From NCBI GenBank assembly GCA_949152475.1, contig OX424563.1, forward strand, positions 17,581,001 through 17,645,000: a stretch of 64,000 nucleotides of DNA. Reading direction: 5' to 3'. Each line of letters starts with the position of its first letter. Positions within the stretch are counted from its first letter, which is position 1. The notes below the pieces were generated by a model. That model was not told the origin of the DNA and did no database searches. It was given only the letters and a program-made list of their open reading frames with translations. The position numbers and the translations under genes are program-made. The DNA comes from Terebella lapidaria (taxonomy: Eukaryota; Annelida; Polychaeta; Terebellida; Terebellidae). Below, one piece after another: positions 43,801 through 54,689 of the stretch.

Positions 43801-46437
43801 TTGTTAAAAGAGATTCCCGGAGAAATGTTAGTGTTAAACTTTTTTCGACCAAAATTGCCGTTTTGACCTTTTCGAGGTCATTGAACGTAATATTAAAGGT
43901 CACCTCTAAATTCACCATATATGACTTCTTCCTGTACATATATAGAAGCGGTAGATGGTGAGTTATACATAAAAGATAGCGATATTTCTCGATGCCAGCA
44001 CAATGCGGACAATTCGTTTACATTCTTTCTCAGAATGTTCAAACTTTAATGCAGGGTGATTAGGGCATATTATAGAAAATATGCCAGACAATTGATCTAT
44101 AACAAACTCCAACAACATAGTATGTCTAAAACTTTGTTGTCTAAAACGTTAGATATTGATATTGATCTTGTCAAAGAACTTGCATAATGACAACTAGGCC
44201 AATTGTTAAAAGAGATTCCCGGAGAAATGTTAGTGTTAAACTTTTTTCGACCAAAATTGCCGTTTTGACCTTTTCGAGGTCATTGAACGTAATATTAAAG
44301 GTCACCTCTAAATTCACCATATATGACTTCGCATTTGAATATGCCAATATTTAAATTCTGTCTTGAAGTGTTCTAGTATTCTAAGTTATATCTTTAAGTG
44401 TTCTTAACTCCATACAACTCAGGTTATGAAGAAAAAAATGGGTGAAAAAGTCCAAAAAATTTCACTGGAAATCTCTCAAAATGAATGGTGACTCTGTTTG
44501 AGAGGAAACAATTTCTGTTTCACGGACCCATCAAAATTTCCAAATGACTGGCACACGCAGACCGGCGAATCAAGGGCAACGAAACTTATACATACCGCAA
44601 AGGGACATAAAGGGTATCTTTCAAAAAAAAATATCCCACCAATGTCAGAAATTGGCCGCTTTTCATAGTAATTGTGCGAGAATAAAAAAATACTTCCCTT
44701 TTGAAATATTTTTAGGCATTTATGTGCAAAATTTCGGAAAGATTCAGTAGTAAACTTTAAATCGCAAATCCTTGGCAATAGGTTATCGGACCAAAGTTGC
44801 GGTAACCTAAAAACTGGCAACAAGGTGGCAATGTTGCCAGGGAAACTTGTGGCTAGCTACGATGATAAAACAGTTTGACTCAAAATAATATTACCCCGCT
44901 TGCTTGCAGCCAAAGGTGCGATTGCCACCTGTTCCACAAGTGCTTACGGTGAATGTGGAGGTGCGATCGATGACCTAACAGTGCCATGGAATATTCATGC
45001 TAGCTAGTTGATTCATGACTGATATTGATCTCGATCGTTCGCAATGATTTATTGTTGCCTGGAAGACTTGCTGTTTGCATGAAAAACAAGATTAGACAAG
45101 CTACGGTGACAAAACTACGAAAGCGTATCAGGCCCACATGGTGAAGCAAAAATTCCAGTCCAGACCTAGCAAAGTCCAGACCTAGAAATTAATTTTGAGA
45201 TCTTGAAATTCAATTCTCGAAGATATAATTATCTCAAATTTGAAAATTCGGTTTCTCAGAGACGATCTCGTCATCTCGATTCCAAGTTCATTATCTAAGT
45301 TTGAAAATTTGAGAAAACGAATTTTGACATTCGAGATCACGACTTTTGAATTTCGTTATAATGAAATTTAAATTCGAGATGACGACATTTGAATTTGAGA
45401 TAAAGAATTTGAATTCGAAATAGATGTTTTTATTTGCTTTCCGTTGTGGCCCTAATCCCAGTTCGCGCATTACTAAACTGTTCTGTTAATGGGAATAATA
45501 TTACCCAGCCTGCTTACAGCTTTGGAGAATGCGGCTCTTGGTTCGAGCGTCACTTGTTCCTCGGTAGCAAACAATGGTCAATGTGATGGTGCAATTGATG
45601 ACGTGGTGCCGAATAACTCAGTTGTGACCGATGGGACCCAGTGGTGGGCAGAAGGGAATATGGCAAACGGACACCGTGACTGGATCAAGCTGACCTTCTC
45701 GGAGCCCAAGGATGTTCTCGCTGTGGAGCTGTACAACAGATGTCGTGACGGGACGCAGTGCATTGAATTGGACATCTCCTTCAGTGATGGGTCTCTTCAA
45801 AAGGTACATACCTAAATTCCATCAAATCTTGCCGACTATGAAGAGGCAGCCCGACTGGAGAATGGCTTTGCCAGTTGTAGTCTCTTCAAAATTTTAAATC
45901 TAAAATTTCTGAGAATTCGCTCAATGTAAATGCAGGAAACTTCCCGAGCCAACTCTCTGTGCCACGTAGAAGAATAATGTGCCATAGTTGGATTGAGATA
46001 AACATTTATATTGTCAAAATATGAATATTAATAACAACTTTTTTTCTGGTACATGCTGCATAAAAATAAAAAAAATATACACACGTTGCAAAAAAGGTAT
46101 CCTGATACAGCGTCTGGGTCTTATTTTTCCAATTATCCAAGTGATTGTTGCATATTTGACTCACTGATACATACTTTGAATATTCACCCAAAATACAAGG
46201 AACCAATATAGTGTCATTTTACATAACCTGATAGACAAATAACGCTCAATTCTGTTGCAGATCAACAGAATGTGCAACGGTGATCCGAACAGTTCTGAGT
46301 GCACGAATCAACCAGGTGAAACCTACAACATCCAGTACACGAGAACAACGTTCGTAAAAGTTGCCTGCTCGGCTCCCTGTCCTAGTGGCGACCCTTATGG
46401 GTTCGGTCTGCGAGAGGTCTTAATTTGGGCCATGTGA
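37824..46437 (+). CDS. predicted secreted PAN/apple plus discoidin-like protein, three exons
   Basis: Exons 37824-38127, 45520-45803 and 46261-46437 join in frame (phase 1, then phase 0) to 254 residues. The donors are GTAAGT and GTACAT, and the acceptors are GCTTACAG and TGTTGCAG. Residues 1-23 look like a signal peptide. Residues 50-90 carry a PAN/apple pattern ([25 protein letters not shown]; Cys 57, 61, 67, 79). Residues 103-254 resemble a galactose-binding, discoidin/F5-8C-like fold ([35 protein letters not shown]; then [13 protein letters not shown] and [11 protein letters not shown]). Such domains bind glycans or proteins outside the cell. An AATAAA lies at 46562. The long intron 1 is full of repeats and contains a truncated extra copy of exon 2. 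The second donor is weaker than usual. The function is inferred from the domains only. Confidence 0.75.
38405..39222. mobile_element. foldback element with GTCGTGTGG/CCACACGAC array, complete copy
   Basis: The ends CCCCGTTCTCACCTTCACGA and TCGTGAAGGTGAGAACGGGG are inverted repeats. The 818-bp interior is built of ~10-bp phrases (GTCGTGTGGG, AGTCGCATGG, ATTCGCATAG) in both orientations. A perfect 37-bp hairpin sits at 38574-38610, centred on GGTCTGACC. No coding capacity: the long open frames are by-products of the repeated phrases. Confidence 0.85.
39603..42461 (-). mobile_element. CR1-group-like LINE, 5'-truncated, inside a foldback element
   Basis: On the minus strand the ORF runs from about 42461 ([20 protein letters not shown]) through [64 protein letters not shown], then [10 protein letters not shown] and thumb sequences ([35 protein letters not shown]), ending at 40760 ([15 protein letters not shown]). 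The catalytic FADD is FADG here, and the usual GVPQGSxLGP stretch is missing between 41670 and 41640 with a stop, so it is dead. The 3' UTR (39650-40740) contains a ~62-bp minisatellite, and the 3' end is an ATACC microsatellite. Confidence 0.88.
40200..40715 (-). repeat. ~62-bp minisatellite in the LINE 3' UTR
   Basis: About eight tandem units containing CATACATTGACAT, TAATGCACCATCAGTGAGCC and CCCATCCCGTT (plus-strand reading) with small length differences. Confidence 0.85.
42855..43470. other. unassigned intronic stretch
   Basis: No feature recognised apart from a few short open frames without support. Confidence 0.35.
43485..43530 (+). mobile_element. 46-bp LINE tail insertion with 12-bp target duplication
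   Basis: The insert is only the last part of the Nimb/I-like LINE (CTTGAGCCCAAAGTGCCG, then ATTCCTTCTTCTTCC). It is flanked by TGTACATATATA at 43473-43484 and 43531-43542, a clean 12-bp target duplication. Confidence 0.9.
43523..44330 (+). repeat. 402-bp perfect-looking tandem duplication
   Basis: 43523-43924 and 43925-44326 appear identical by eye. The unit begins CTTCTTCCTGTACATATATA inside the LINE tail and ends CACCATATATGA. CTTC occurs at both breakpoints, as expected for a microhomology-mediated duplication. An assembly duplication is possible. Confidence 0.92.
44440..44830. mobile_element. family F repeat block
   Basis: The block ACGAAACTTATACATACCGC, GCAAAATTTCGGAAAGATTC and the end TTGCGGTAACCTAAAAA match the unique block and right end of the family F copy at 17560-17905. 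Satellite-like AAGGTCA pieces precede it, also inside the duplicated unit. Confidence 0.55.
44910..45008 (+). pseudogene. truncated duplicate of PAN gene exon 2
   Basis: After a matching acceptor (CCGCTTGCTTGCAG) the same phase encodes [20 protein letters not shown] then DDLTVPW, clearly homologous to [20 protein letters not shown] then IDDVVPN of the real exon 600 bp downstream. Homology stops near 44995 and a stop codon follows at 45006. The preceding intron bases (AATAATATTACCC) also match, so this is a genomic duplication, not a retrocopy. Confidence 0.8.
45170..45440. repeat. CGAGAT / AATTTGA micro-palindromic block
   Basis: Irregular repeats of CTCGAAATTCAAATT / AATTTGAGATNACGA type in both orientations, resembling the block at 2930-3070. 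Confidence 0.5.
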
Positions 46438-46561
46438 ATGTTCCACAAAAACATCGTGACTTCCGGTCACACTGTTGAATTTAAGTTAAACTTGCAACAC
46501 ATGTTTCATGATCTTTTGGTATCGAAAGCATATTCACAGTTTATGAGGGTGCTTGTTAAGC

Positions 46562-46567
46562 AATAAA
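46562..46567 (+). promoter_or_regulatory. polyadenylation signal of the PAN gene
   Basis: AATAAA lies 125 bp after the stop codon and is conserved in the duplicated last exon (60388-60393). Confidence 0.75.
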
Positions 46568-46698
46568 CCTATTAACTAGTTACGCCCCAATTACATACAC
46601 AGTTCTGCTGATGATAATTATACCCGTCCACTGAGATTTTATTGCGAACACTCCACAGATCGCACACCTCATCCGATTCCCACAATATGACATGATAT

Positions 46699-49670
46699 GG
46701 CCTGTATTCTGAAAGCTCACTCACACTCATTGAGTCTCACCTCACACTCATTCAGTCTCACCTCATCCTCATTGAGTGTAAGGTCGGCCTCAGTGAGTAA
46801 GGTCGACCTCACCATCCAAGCATTCAAAGACGTCACTCATACTCAATTGAGTGCACGATTTTGAGTAATGCTTCAGGAGAAGGTACACCTGCCTTGATCC
46901 TTCCTCACTTTGGTAATTTGTGTACAATCATGGTCGATAGGCGACCAGAGACTTGCAAATATGCATATTTTGAAATGTACAGTGGTAGTCACTTGAGAAG
47001 AGAGTTTAATTTTGACTTCAATAAGGTCAGCGACGAGCAGTTCCGGACACGGTACTAGATGACAAAGGATACCTTTCAGGGGCTATTGATGCTAGTATCT
47101 CTAGCTATAGAACCACATAATTAGCGTAGATATCCAATTCATACAGACATAACTGAACCAGAATTAAAGTTAAATGGTACAGTTATCCCCTTGATGGAAC
47201 AATTCAAGTTTTTGGGGGTATTCTTTGATAGGAAACTACCCAACATCAAGTACATTAAAACAAAGTGTCACAAGGCTCTGAACCTTCTCAAGGTAGTATC
47301 ACATATGGATTGGGGAGCTGATCGTGACGTGCTGCTCCGTTTATACAGAGCACTCGTCCGGTCAAAGCTCGATTATGGTTCGATAGTTTATGGCTCAGCC
47401 AGACCCTCCTACATAAAGGCTTTGGATACTATCCATAATCAGGGGTTGCGTTTGTGTCTCGGTGCATTCAGAACCTCTCCCATGGAGAGCCTGTATGTTG
47501 AGGCCAACGAACCCTCCCTTTATCGTAGGAGGGAAAAACTCTCACTTCAGTATATCATCAAGCTGAAGTCTCTACCGAACAATCCAGCCCATAATGTTGT
47601 TTTTAAACCTAAGTGTGTTCGTCTGTTTGAATCCAGACCAAATGCAATACCAACCTTTGGTATTCGCATGAAACATCTATTGGTGGATTTAAACATTACC
47701 TTGAACACAATAGCTGAGTCAAAAATTTCAAAGGTTCCACCATGGGAATTGAAAACTCCCATAACTGACTTTTCTCTCAGGATTGGGAAGAAGTCTACCA
47801 TCAACCCTTTGGATTTTCACAGTGGTTTTAATGATGTTCAGTTAAATTATCCAAATTTTAAGTTCATCTATACTGATGGTTCTAAGGATGGTAATAAAGT
47901 AGGCTGTGCCGCTGTCACCTCGGGGAGGACATACAAACAACGTCTCCCTGATGTGTGTTCAGTGTACACAGCTGAGTTGAAAGCAATACTGTTAGCACTG
48001 TCCCACATCCGCCGGTCCGGGGAAGTGGGTTTTGTCATTTGTTCAGATTCTCTATCAGCCCTTCAAGCCATAGAGAATCGTAATATTGACCATCCTCTAC
48101 TTTTGGATATTTTGACTGAACATCAATGTACTTTTCAAATGCATAAAGTTGTGGTATTTTGTTGGGTACCCAGTCATGTGGACATTCCTGAGAATGAACG
48201 TGCCGAGAAGGCTGCCAGGGCAGCTCTTGATCTGGACGTCACATTTTCCAGGGTGCCACATTCTGATTTCAAGCTGCTCATCCACACGTACTTGTACGCA
48301 GAATGGCAGTCATTCTGGGATGAGCAGGTTGATAACAAATTACACAAAGTCAAACCAACGATTGGTTGTTGTACCCCAATAAACGGAATGTCCAGGCGTG
48401 ATCAACTGGTCATGTCACGGCTCGTATAGGGCATACATACCTTACTCAGGGTTACCTGCTCCGTGGGGAGGAGGCCCCTGTGTGTGTGCCCTGTCGAGAG
48501 TGGCTGAGCGTTGAACATGTCCTGGTACATTGTCAAGATTTGGCTGACACTGTTTTATGAGTGTCAGTCAATATATGATGTTTTCAGTGATATTAATATT
48601 TATAAAATCCTCAATTTCCTTCGTGAAATTGGGGTATATCTTTATTTTTAAACATACAAGTCTAGTCAGTTCCTTTGAGTCCAGATCTAGTCATCAATTC
48701 TTCACCACTAACCTTGTAAGCTTTTACTGTTCACTACAAATTTTTAATTGTAGAACTTGCGGTTTTATCATTCTTGACACTATTTTTATATCCTTGTTTG
48801 GCACTGAAATGGCCTTCTTGAGCCCAAAGTGCCGTTAAGCTTTATTTCTTCTTCTTTTTCATACAGACATAAAATTATTGTTAGCGCTACGTTTTATGCT
48901 ACAGGTACTTTACAATATTAGAGTGCCCCTGATTACGATAATAATGATAGTAGTTCATAATGAATCAGCATTCTTGAAAAAAAGTTTGAAAGCATTACAA
49001 ATTTTGAAATCAATACACATCATCTCGCACCCGAGAAATGGATAGAGACTATATTTTGTCGGCCAACTTGCATTCATGTAGGTTAATATCGTTGCGTATA
49101 ATGTTATTTTCGGGAGATATCATGAAATATATTCTGTTGCAATTAACAATTTGGTGGGTCATGTGGGAAATTGACAGATTCTATATCACTGTCTATGAAA
49201 TCTGAGTATCTACTTGGCTTCCTCAGGTGAGAAAACCTAGAAATGGAATCTTTTGTCTCGTTATGTTAAACATTAGGAGAATTATAATGACCATTTCAAT
49301 ATTTGGTCACGAGCGGCGGTGGTCTTCTTAGACTTTTCGTGATATTTCTGGAATCTGCCAATCTGGCTTTGTATTATAGCTAAAATCAATATACATCTAC
49401 TCGGTCTGAATTGTACCAAGTTTGACACTTTTGCCACCAAACCCACAATAATCCAACATATATGCTGCACTAAAGCTTCCCCCAGTGAGTAACACTTGGA
49501 TGACCTCTGTGAATACCAAAAGGGCTAAATCCAACTGAGTGTGAGCAATACCTCAGAAAAGCGATGTTGACCTTAAACTCACACTCCAGTGCTCCTTGAG
49601 CCCTACTTGAGTCTACTTCACTTGAATGTGAGTGGAGGATGAGTATGAGTGAGCTTTCAGAATACAGACC
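46699..49670 (+). mobile_element. Harbinger-like DNA transposon, transposase interrupted by a LINE
   Basis: The ends GGCCTGTATTCTGAAAGCTC and GAGCTTTCAGAATACAGACC are inverted repeats and extend into CACTCA/TGAGTG-type motifs. ATAT flanks both ends, though Harbinger elements normally duplicate 3 bp, so this may be chance. Between 46980 and 47150 the frame encodes EFNFDFNKVSDEQFRTRY, stop, MTKDTFQGLLMLVSLAIEP, and after the LINE it resumes at 48861 as HTDIKLLLALRFYATGTLQ. That is the N-terminal region of PIF/HARBI1-type nucleases (FRxRYRMxKxTF...LLxALRFYATGxFQ). The DDE nuclease part is not found before the right end, so the copy was probably internally deleted as well. Confidence 0.75.
47153..48857 (+). 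mobile_element. Nimb/I-like LINE, longest copy, young 5'-truncated insertion
   Basis: The insertion is flanked by a perfect 15-bp target duplication (47138-47152 and 48858-48872). The ORF begins within the reverse transcriptase thumb (EQFKFLGVFFDRKLPNIKYI, DYGSIVYGSARPSYIKALD). An RNase H domain follows, with FIYTDGSKDG, YTAELKAILLAL, ICSDSLSALQAI, FCWVPSHVDI and NERAEKAARAAL carrying the D-E-D plus His pattern; the last acidic residue is Glu where Asp is usual. The C-terminal CPCREW...EHVLVHC-type tail follows. One G is missing near 48420, which breaks the frame at MSR-LV; other copies keep MSRARIGHTYL. The 3' UTR ends with the family signature and a TTCTTCTT tail. It lies inside the transposase reading frame of the Harbinger-like element. 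Confidence 0.92.
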
Positions 49671-49679
49671 ATATATGTA

Positions 49680-50635
49680 CATCGTGGACTCGATATGTGG
49701 TTGATAATAAAATAGTTGTCCACATGTCAAATGCAATCATCATGGAGATTTCCGGCAGATGCACTCATATCAATATTATATCATACGTAAAGTATCATAC
49801 CAATATAAATAGCATATCTCACTCACGTAATCACTAACGTAATCATCTATGGTGTTCAATGACGTGAAATGTTCAACCCACTGCTGGATCTTGAAAATAA
49901 ATGTGGATATGTTGCTGGAGTCTTGTATGCCTTGTGTTTCTTTTCTGTTTGAATAATGAAATATGTTACTAGCTTTCATCAAATATAGTATGAAGATATC
50001 AGTTCCATCTGTCATCGTAATGCACCCACACAGGCTTGAACTTTCGAGTAATAATATTATGTACTCATTACTGCGAAGATTATTTGTATTTTTGTGAAAA
50101 AAAAGAGATCGGTTACAGAGCATTTTCCATAACTTTGATAATTACTGAAACATACACTGCTAAAGGGAATAGCAAAGATTCGCAAATATTCTCCGTCCCA
50201 TTCATTCGTAATAGCCTCTAAAACAACCTGACCCTCAGTTTTTCAGGCGTTAATAATTGGATTTGACACCACATATTTCCATATGAAAACTGTTCTCATC
50301 GGTCATTTTGCAATGAATTCCCTCAGAAATCAGTCAATTACATGGGATATCGTATATATTGGAACAATCTTCATTTGGAGTTGATCGGATAGTTTCTGAC
50401 AGAATGCTGTTTGAAAAACCAAACCCCTATAGTTTGTGTGCTCGTCAAGCATTGGTTTCAACACCACGCTATTCCGCGCACAATGTTGTGACAGTTTTTT
50501 TTCCGAAACAGCTATTGTGATTCGCTTATATAGAACCAGTGCACTAATAGACGGCATGACAAGTAATGTCATGATTTATAATTGAAAAAAATATACAATA
50601 CATATACCACAAACGGTTGCTTGCACAATTTACTC
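49680..50635. other. unassigned stretch
   Basis: No gene or repeat end recognised. Confidence 0.4.
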
Positions 50636-50639
50636 ACTA

Positions 50640-51905
50640 GGGACGCCACCCATTCGTCATCCTTGTCCTTAAGTTTGCATTATGAGCATACAGAAAGTCG
50701 TATATTGAACAACTAATGATGACATTGAGCTTGACCTCGAATGAACTTGAGTGCTAAATGCCCAACATGAAATGTGTAAATTGGCCTCTGATGTTTAAAC
50801 ACTTAGAATTTTGTATAAACTTATAAGAAGTGATGTATATAGGACACATCTTTTGGAGACCTCGAACGTGACCTTGAAAGCCAAACCTCAAAATCATGCC
50901 TGATCTGGCATGTGTGAATTGGCAGAATTCCTATTGATAGAGCTTTTATGTATGAACATATATAAAGTCATATGCAACATACCTACTGGTGGATATGAAC
51001 ATTGAAGTTCACAAAGATGACCTCGATGGGTAAATCTCAAGGTCATATGTCACCTGCAATGCTTAAAACAAAAATTGTTCGGTTATCTGTCTTAGCCGAG
51101 GGGCTGATTTTTTAGGTCACCGGAAATACAGAACCGCTTGTATATACATGTAGGACGTAGGTTTGTATTCATAGCATATAGCAGGTCATATGTTATGACA
51201 CATCTTTTTGTGATCTTGAGTTCGACCTCAGGCGACTTCCAAGACCACACCCGACCTCTGAGGTGTAAATTGTCCTCTACAGGCATAATGTTTGTCGATG
51301 AAACTTTGCATTATGTGCATATAAGAAGTTGTACATGGCACAACTAATGGTGACATTGAACTTGACTTTGAATGGCCTTGAGTGCCAAATCTCAATGTCA
51401 CGTCTGACAGAGAATGTCTGATTGGCTCCTGGGGCTAAAACACAGTCAGCTCAGGATTGTATTATAAACATACTGAAGGTCACAAATTGCACATCTTTTG
51501 GTGACCTTGAACTTGACTGTAAACGACCTTGAAGGCTGCACTTCATAGTCACCCCTGATTTTAAATGTGTATTCGCCTGTACAAAGAAAATGATCGTAGA
51601 TATAACTCATGTTTGTATTATGAGCATATAGGAAGTCATATATGCCACAACTCAAGATTACCTTGATTTCAGAAGTCAAGGTGCTAAAAGTCTGACATGA
51701 AATGTATAAATTGGCCTCTTGGGTTCGAACACTTGTGCTTAAAGCTCATGATTGTATTATAAGCTTATAAGAAGTCATATATATGCCACATCTTTTGATG
51801 ACCTTAAACATGATCCCAGACAATCTTGGATGTTGATTCTCGAGATAAAGTCTGACCTGAAATGTGTAAAGTGGCCTCTACAGGCAGAATGCTGTAGAGG
51901 CCATA
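50640..51905 (+). repeat. ~150-bp satellite array I
   Basis: About eight degenerate units contain TATGAGCATA(C/T)A(G/T)(A/G)AAGTC, ACATCTTTTGGTGACCTTGA, (C/T)TTGACCTCGAATGACCTTG and AAATGTGTAAATTGGCCTCT blocks. The short tail GTTCGGTTATCTGTCTTAGC near 51080 resembles the family F boundary, so arrays F and I may be related. No coding meaning. Confidence 0.75.
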
Positions 51906-51929
51906 TTTCGGTTATCAGGTTGAGTAGCA

Positions 51930-52560
51930 TGGCGACGTTCACGTGATGCTGACGACAGTTTCGGGATGTTGGTGCATGGCGGTAAGGAGTGTTGACAGAA
52001 TATTCCTACGATACGGCGACCTCTAGACAAGCAGTAGTGGATAGTAATCTACTGCTTGTCTAACGCCAAAATGTGGTTAGGTTTCAGCAGCCAGGTTTTC
52101 ATGGTGAGGGCATGGTCAACTATGATCATGGTATGCCTTGATCATCTTGTAGTTTGTCTGGTTCAGGCACACCTATCGTTCCATTTTCAAAACCTATCAG
52201 TTGGCAGTTTCTGAAGACCTGGGCGTCTCCAACTGAATCATTTGTGCCAAAGTCCTCCCACATGAAGTCCTGGTCAGCATCAACTGGCAAGATGATATAG
52301 AGGATGCCTTTGTAGTTGTAGTAAATGGATCCAGCCTTCTCTGGACAACGTATAGCTATGTGTTTGCGATCCAATGTTCCCAAGCAGTGATGGAAATCTT
52401 TTTCCATTTTTTCAGGAACTGGCATTTGAATACTTTGGAATGCTTTGTTATGATGGTTTCAGAATCGAAATGGTTTTGTGGGCAACACAAGCCTATATGG
52501 TCTTCATCTCTTAGTTCTCGTAGCAGTCGTGCATACTGGCCATACTCAGGTACTTTTTGA
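51930..52560 (-). pseudogene. decayed Harbinger (PIF/HARBI1-type) nuclease
   Basis: Read on the minus strand it gives QYARLLRELRDEDHIGL near 52540-52490, then CLGTLDRKHIAIRCPEKAGS, IYYNYKGILYIILPVDADQD, FMWEDFGTNDSVGDAQVF and IGVPEPDKL (52400-52126), then AFxLKTW-like and LLTAMHQHPETVVSI pieces down to about 51930. LD.KH.AI.CP and D......D.G..GS..D are the HARBI1 DDE nuclease motifs; the first Asp-Gly-Lys-His is Asp-Arg-Lys-His here. Several frame changes separate the blocks, so it is dead. It is a different copy from the element at 46699-49670. Confidence 0.8.
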
Positions 52561-52995
52561 ATCCATAAATGAACCTAGCAGCTTCTTCTGTTGCGCGTGT
52601 CTTGCAGCATCGATGACTTGCAGGACTCGTGTGCGTTTCTATTGTGCTTGAAGTTTTTCTCCGTTGTTTTATCAGGATCAGTTTACCCATGGTCAACACT
52701 GGCCGTACTCAGGTACTTCTTCTGTTGTGCGTGTCTTGCAGCATCGATTACTTGCAGGACTCATGTGCGTTTCTATTGTGCTTGAAGTTTTTCTCCGTTG
52801 TTTTATCAGGATCAGTTTACCCATGGTCAACACTGGCCGTACTCAGGTACTCTTTGAAACCACGAGCGAACCCAGCAGCTTTTTCTATTGTGTGTCTTCT
52901 CTTGCACCATCGACCACTTGCAGGACTTGTGTTCGTTTCTGTCGTTGTGCTCGTTTTTCTTCGTTGCTTTATCAGGATCAGTTTACCCATGGATT
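52528..52995. repeat. three-copy ~150-bp tandem repeat of a Harbinger 5' region
   Basis: CTGGCC(A/G)TACTCAGGTACT...TTGCAG(C/G)ACT...CGTTG(T/C)TTTATCAGGATCAG, then TTTACCCATGG, recurs at about 52528, 52698 and 52836. On the minus strand it encodes the basic, Ala/Arg-rich leader in front of the nuclease (TRATEEAARFIYGFKKYLS in copy 1). The second copy has a deletion of about 30 bp. Confidence 0.85.
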
Positions 52996-52999
52996 ATGC

Positions 53000-53730
53000 T
53001 GCTTGGGCTACCCAAATGTTCAACTGCAATTGTAGATTCATCAACTGCAACTGGCAGGTGGTAATCTCCGAAAGAGGCATGGGTTTATTATTGCTGTACT
53101 TGTGTACTCATCAAGAAATGACATACCGGGAATGATCTAGACTTTATCCATTCATATACAGGATTGGGCACTGACGGACGTTTTCTTTCCAACAAATCAT
53201 GCTAAGTTATCACTCATTTTGATTTTGGTCAGACTTGAGTTTTATACTTTGCTAACAATTTGCAAATATACTTTATGGAACGGAACTTCATTGGTTCCTC
53301 AGCTAATATTACTTGGACAACTTAAGTGCCGGAAGAATCTGGCCTCATATCTCAAAAAGCAACATGCCGAAGGCTAGTTCGGCATCATAACTTCGAGCGT
53401 TTTCTGTATAAAATACCAGAATGGGGGTATAGAACGCATTTTATCACTGACAGCTCACTTCAACATTATATGCCATAGGGTTACCACCAAGACCCACACA
53501 GTACAAACTGCCGCTGATGCATTAATCAATCACTTCATCTTTCATTACGGTTGGGTACATCGGATCAGAAGCACATCGGATCAAAAGCTTGAAAATGTCC
53601 AGAAGAGAGATATCACACACTGCCATGCGATGAGTTCCTTTGTTTCTCGTTCAATGCCCTCGTGAAACTGGTGCAACTCCCAAATTATGTTGTACGGCGG
53701 CCCAATGCTGCCATTATTCATGCCTGAGTT
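53000..53730. other. unassigned stretch
   Basis: No gene or repeat end recognised. Confidence 0.4.
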
Positions 53731-53736
53731 AAGAAT

Positions 53737-54688
53737 AGTTTTGAAATCAGTTTCATAGTTAGTAAACAGTTATTTTCAGTTATGAAACTAGTTTCTAGCA
53801 AGGCACAAACCCTTTACACCCGGCACAAACCTTTCTAGCAGGGCACAAACGTTTTTAGCAGGGTGCAAACCTTTCTAGCATGGCGCAAACCTTTCTAGCA
53901 CGGCACGAACTTTTATAACAGGGCATAAACCTTAATAACACGGCACAAACCTTTTCAACATGGCGCAAACCTTTATAACAGGGCACAAACCTTTTTAACA
54001 CGGCACAAACCTTTATAGCAGGGTATAAACCTTCATAACAGGGCACAAACCTTTTTAACACTGCACAAACCTTTATAACAGGGCACAAACCTTTATAACA
54101 CGGCACAAACCTTTATAGCAGGGCGCAAACCTTTATAACACGGCACAAACTTTCATAGCAGGGCACAAACCTTTATAGCAGGGCGCAAACCTTTATACCT
54201 TTATAGCAGGGCGCAAACCTTTATAGCAGGGCACAAACCTTTTTAACATGGCACAAACCTTTATTGCAGGGCACAAACCTTTATAACACGGCACAAACCT
54301 TTTTAACACGGCACAAACCTTTTTATCACGGCACAAACTTTTATAGCAGGGCACAAATCTTTATGGAAGGGCGCAAACCTTTTTAGCAGGGCGCAAACCT
54401 TTATAGCACGGCACAAACCTTTATAGCAGGGCGCAAACCTTTATAACACGGCACAAACCTTTTTAACATGGCACAATCCTTTTTAACAGGGCACAAACCT
54501 TTTTGACACCGCACAAACCTTTATACCAGGGCACAAAATCTTTTTAGCACGGCACAAACCTTTGTACCATGGCGCAAACCCCATGCTGTAAACGTTTGTG
54601 CTATGATAGATAGGTTTGTGTCATGCTAGAAACTAGTTCCATAACTGAAAATAACTGTTTACTAACTAGGAAACTGATTTCAAAACTA
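53737..54688 (-). repeat. 20-bp minisatellite bounded by inverted repeats, first half
   Basis: The left boundary AGTTTTGAAATCAGTTTCAT...ACTAGTTTCTAGCA and the right boundary TGCTAGAAACTAGTT...CTGATTTCAAAACT are inverted repeats of about 65 bp. Between them about 38 units of the type CACAAACCTTTATAACAGGG run in one orientation. The two base states AGGG/ACGG and TATAG/TTTAA alternate irregularly. Confidence 0.9.
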
Positions 54689-54689
54689 C

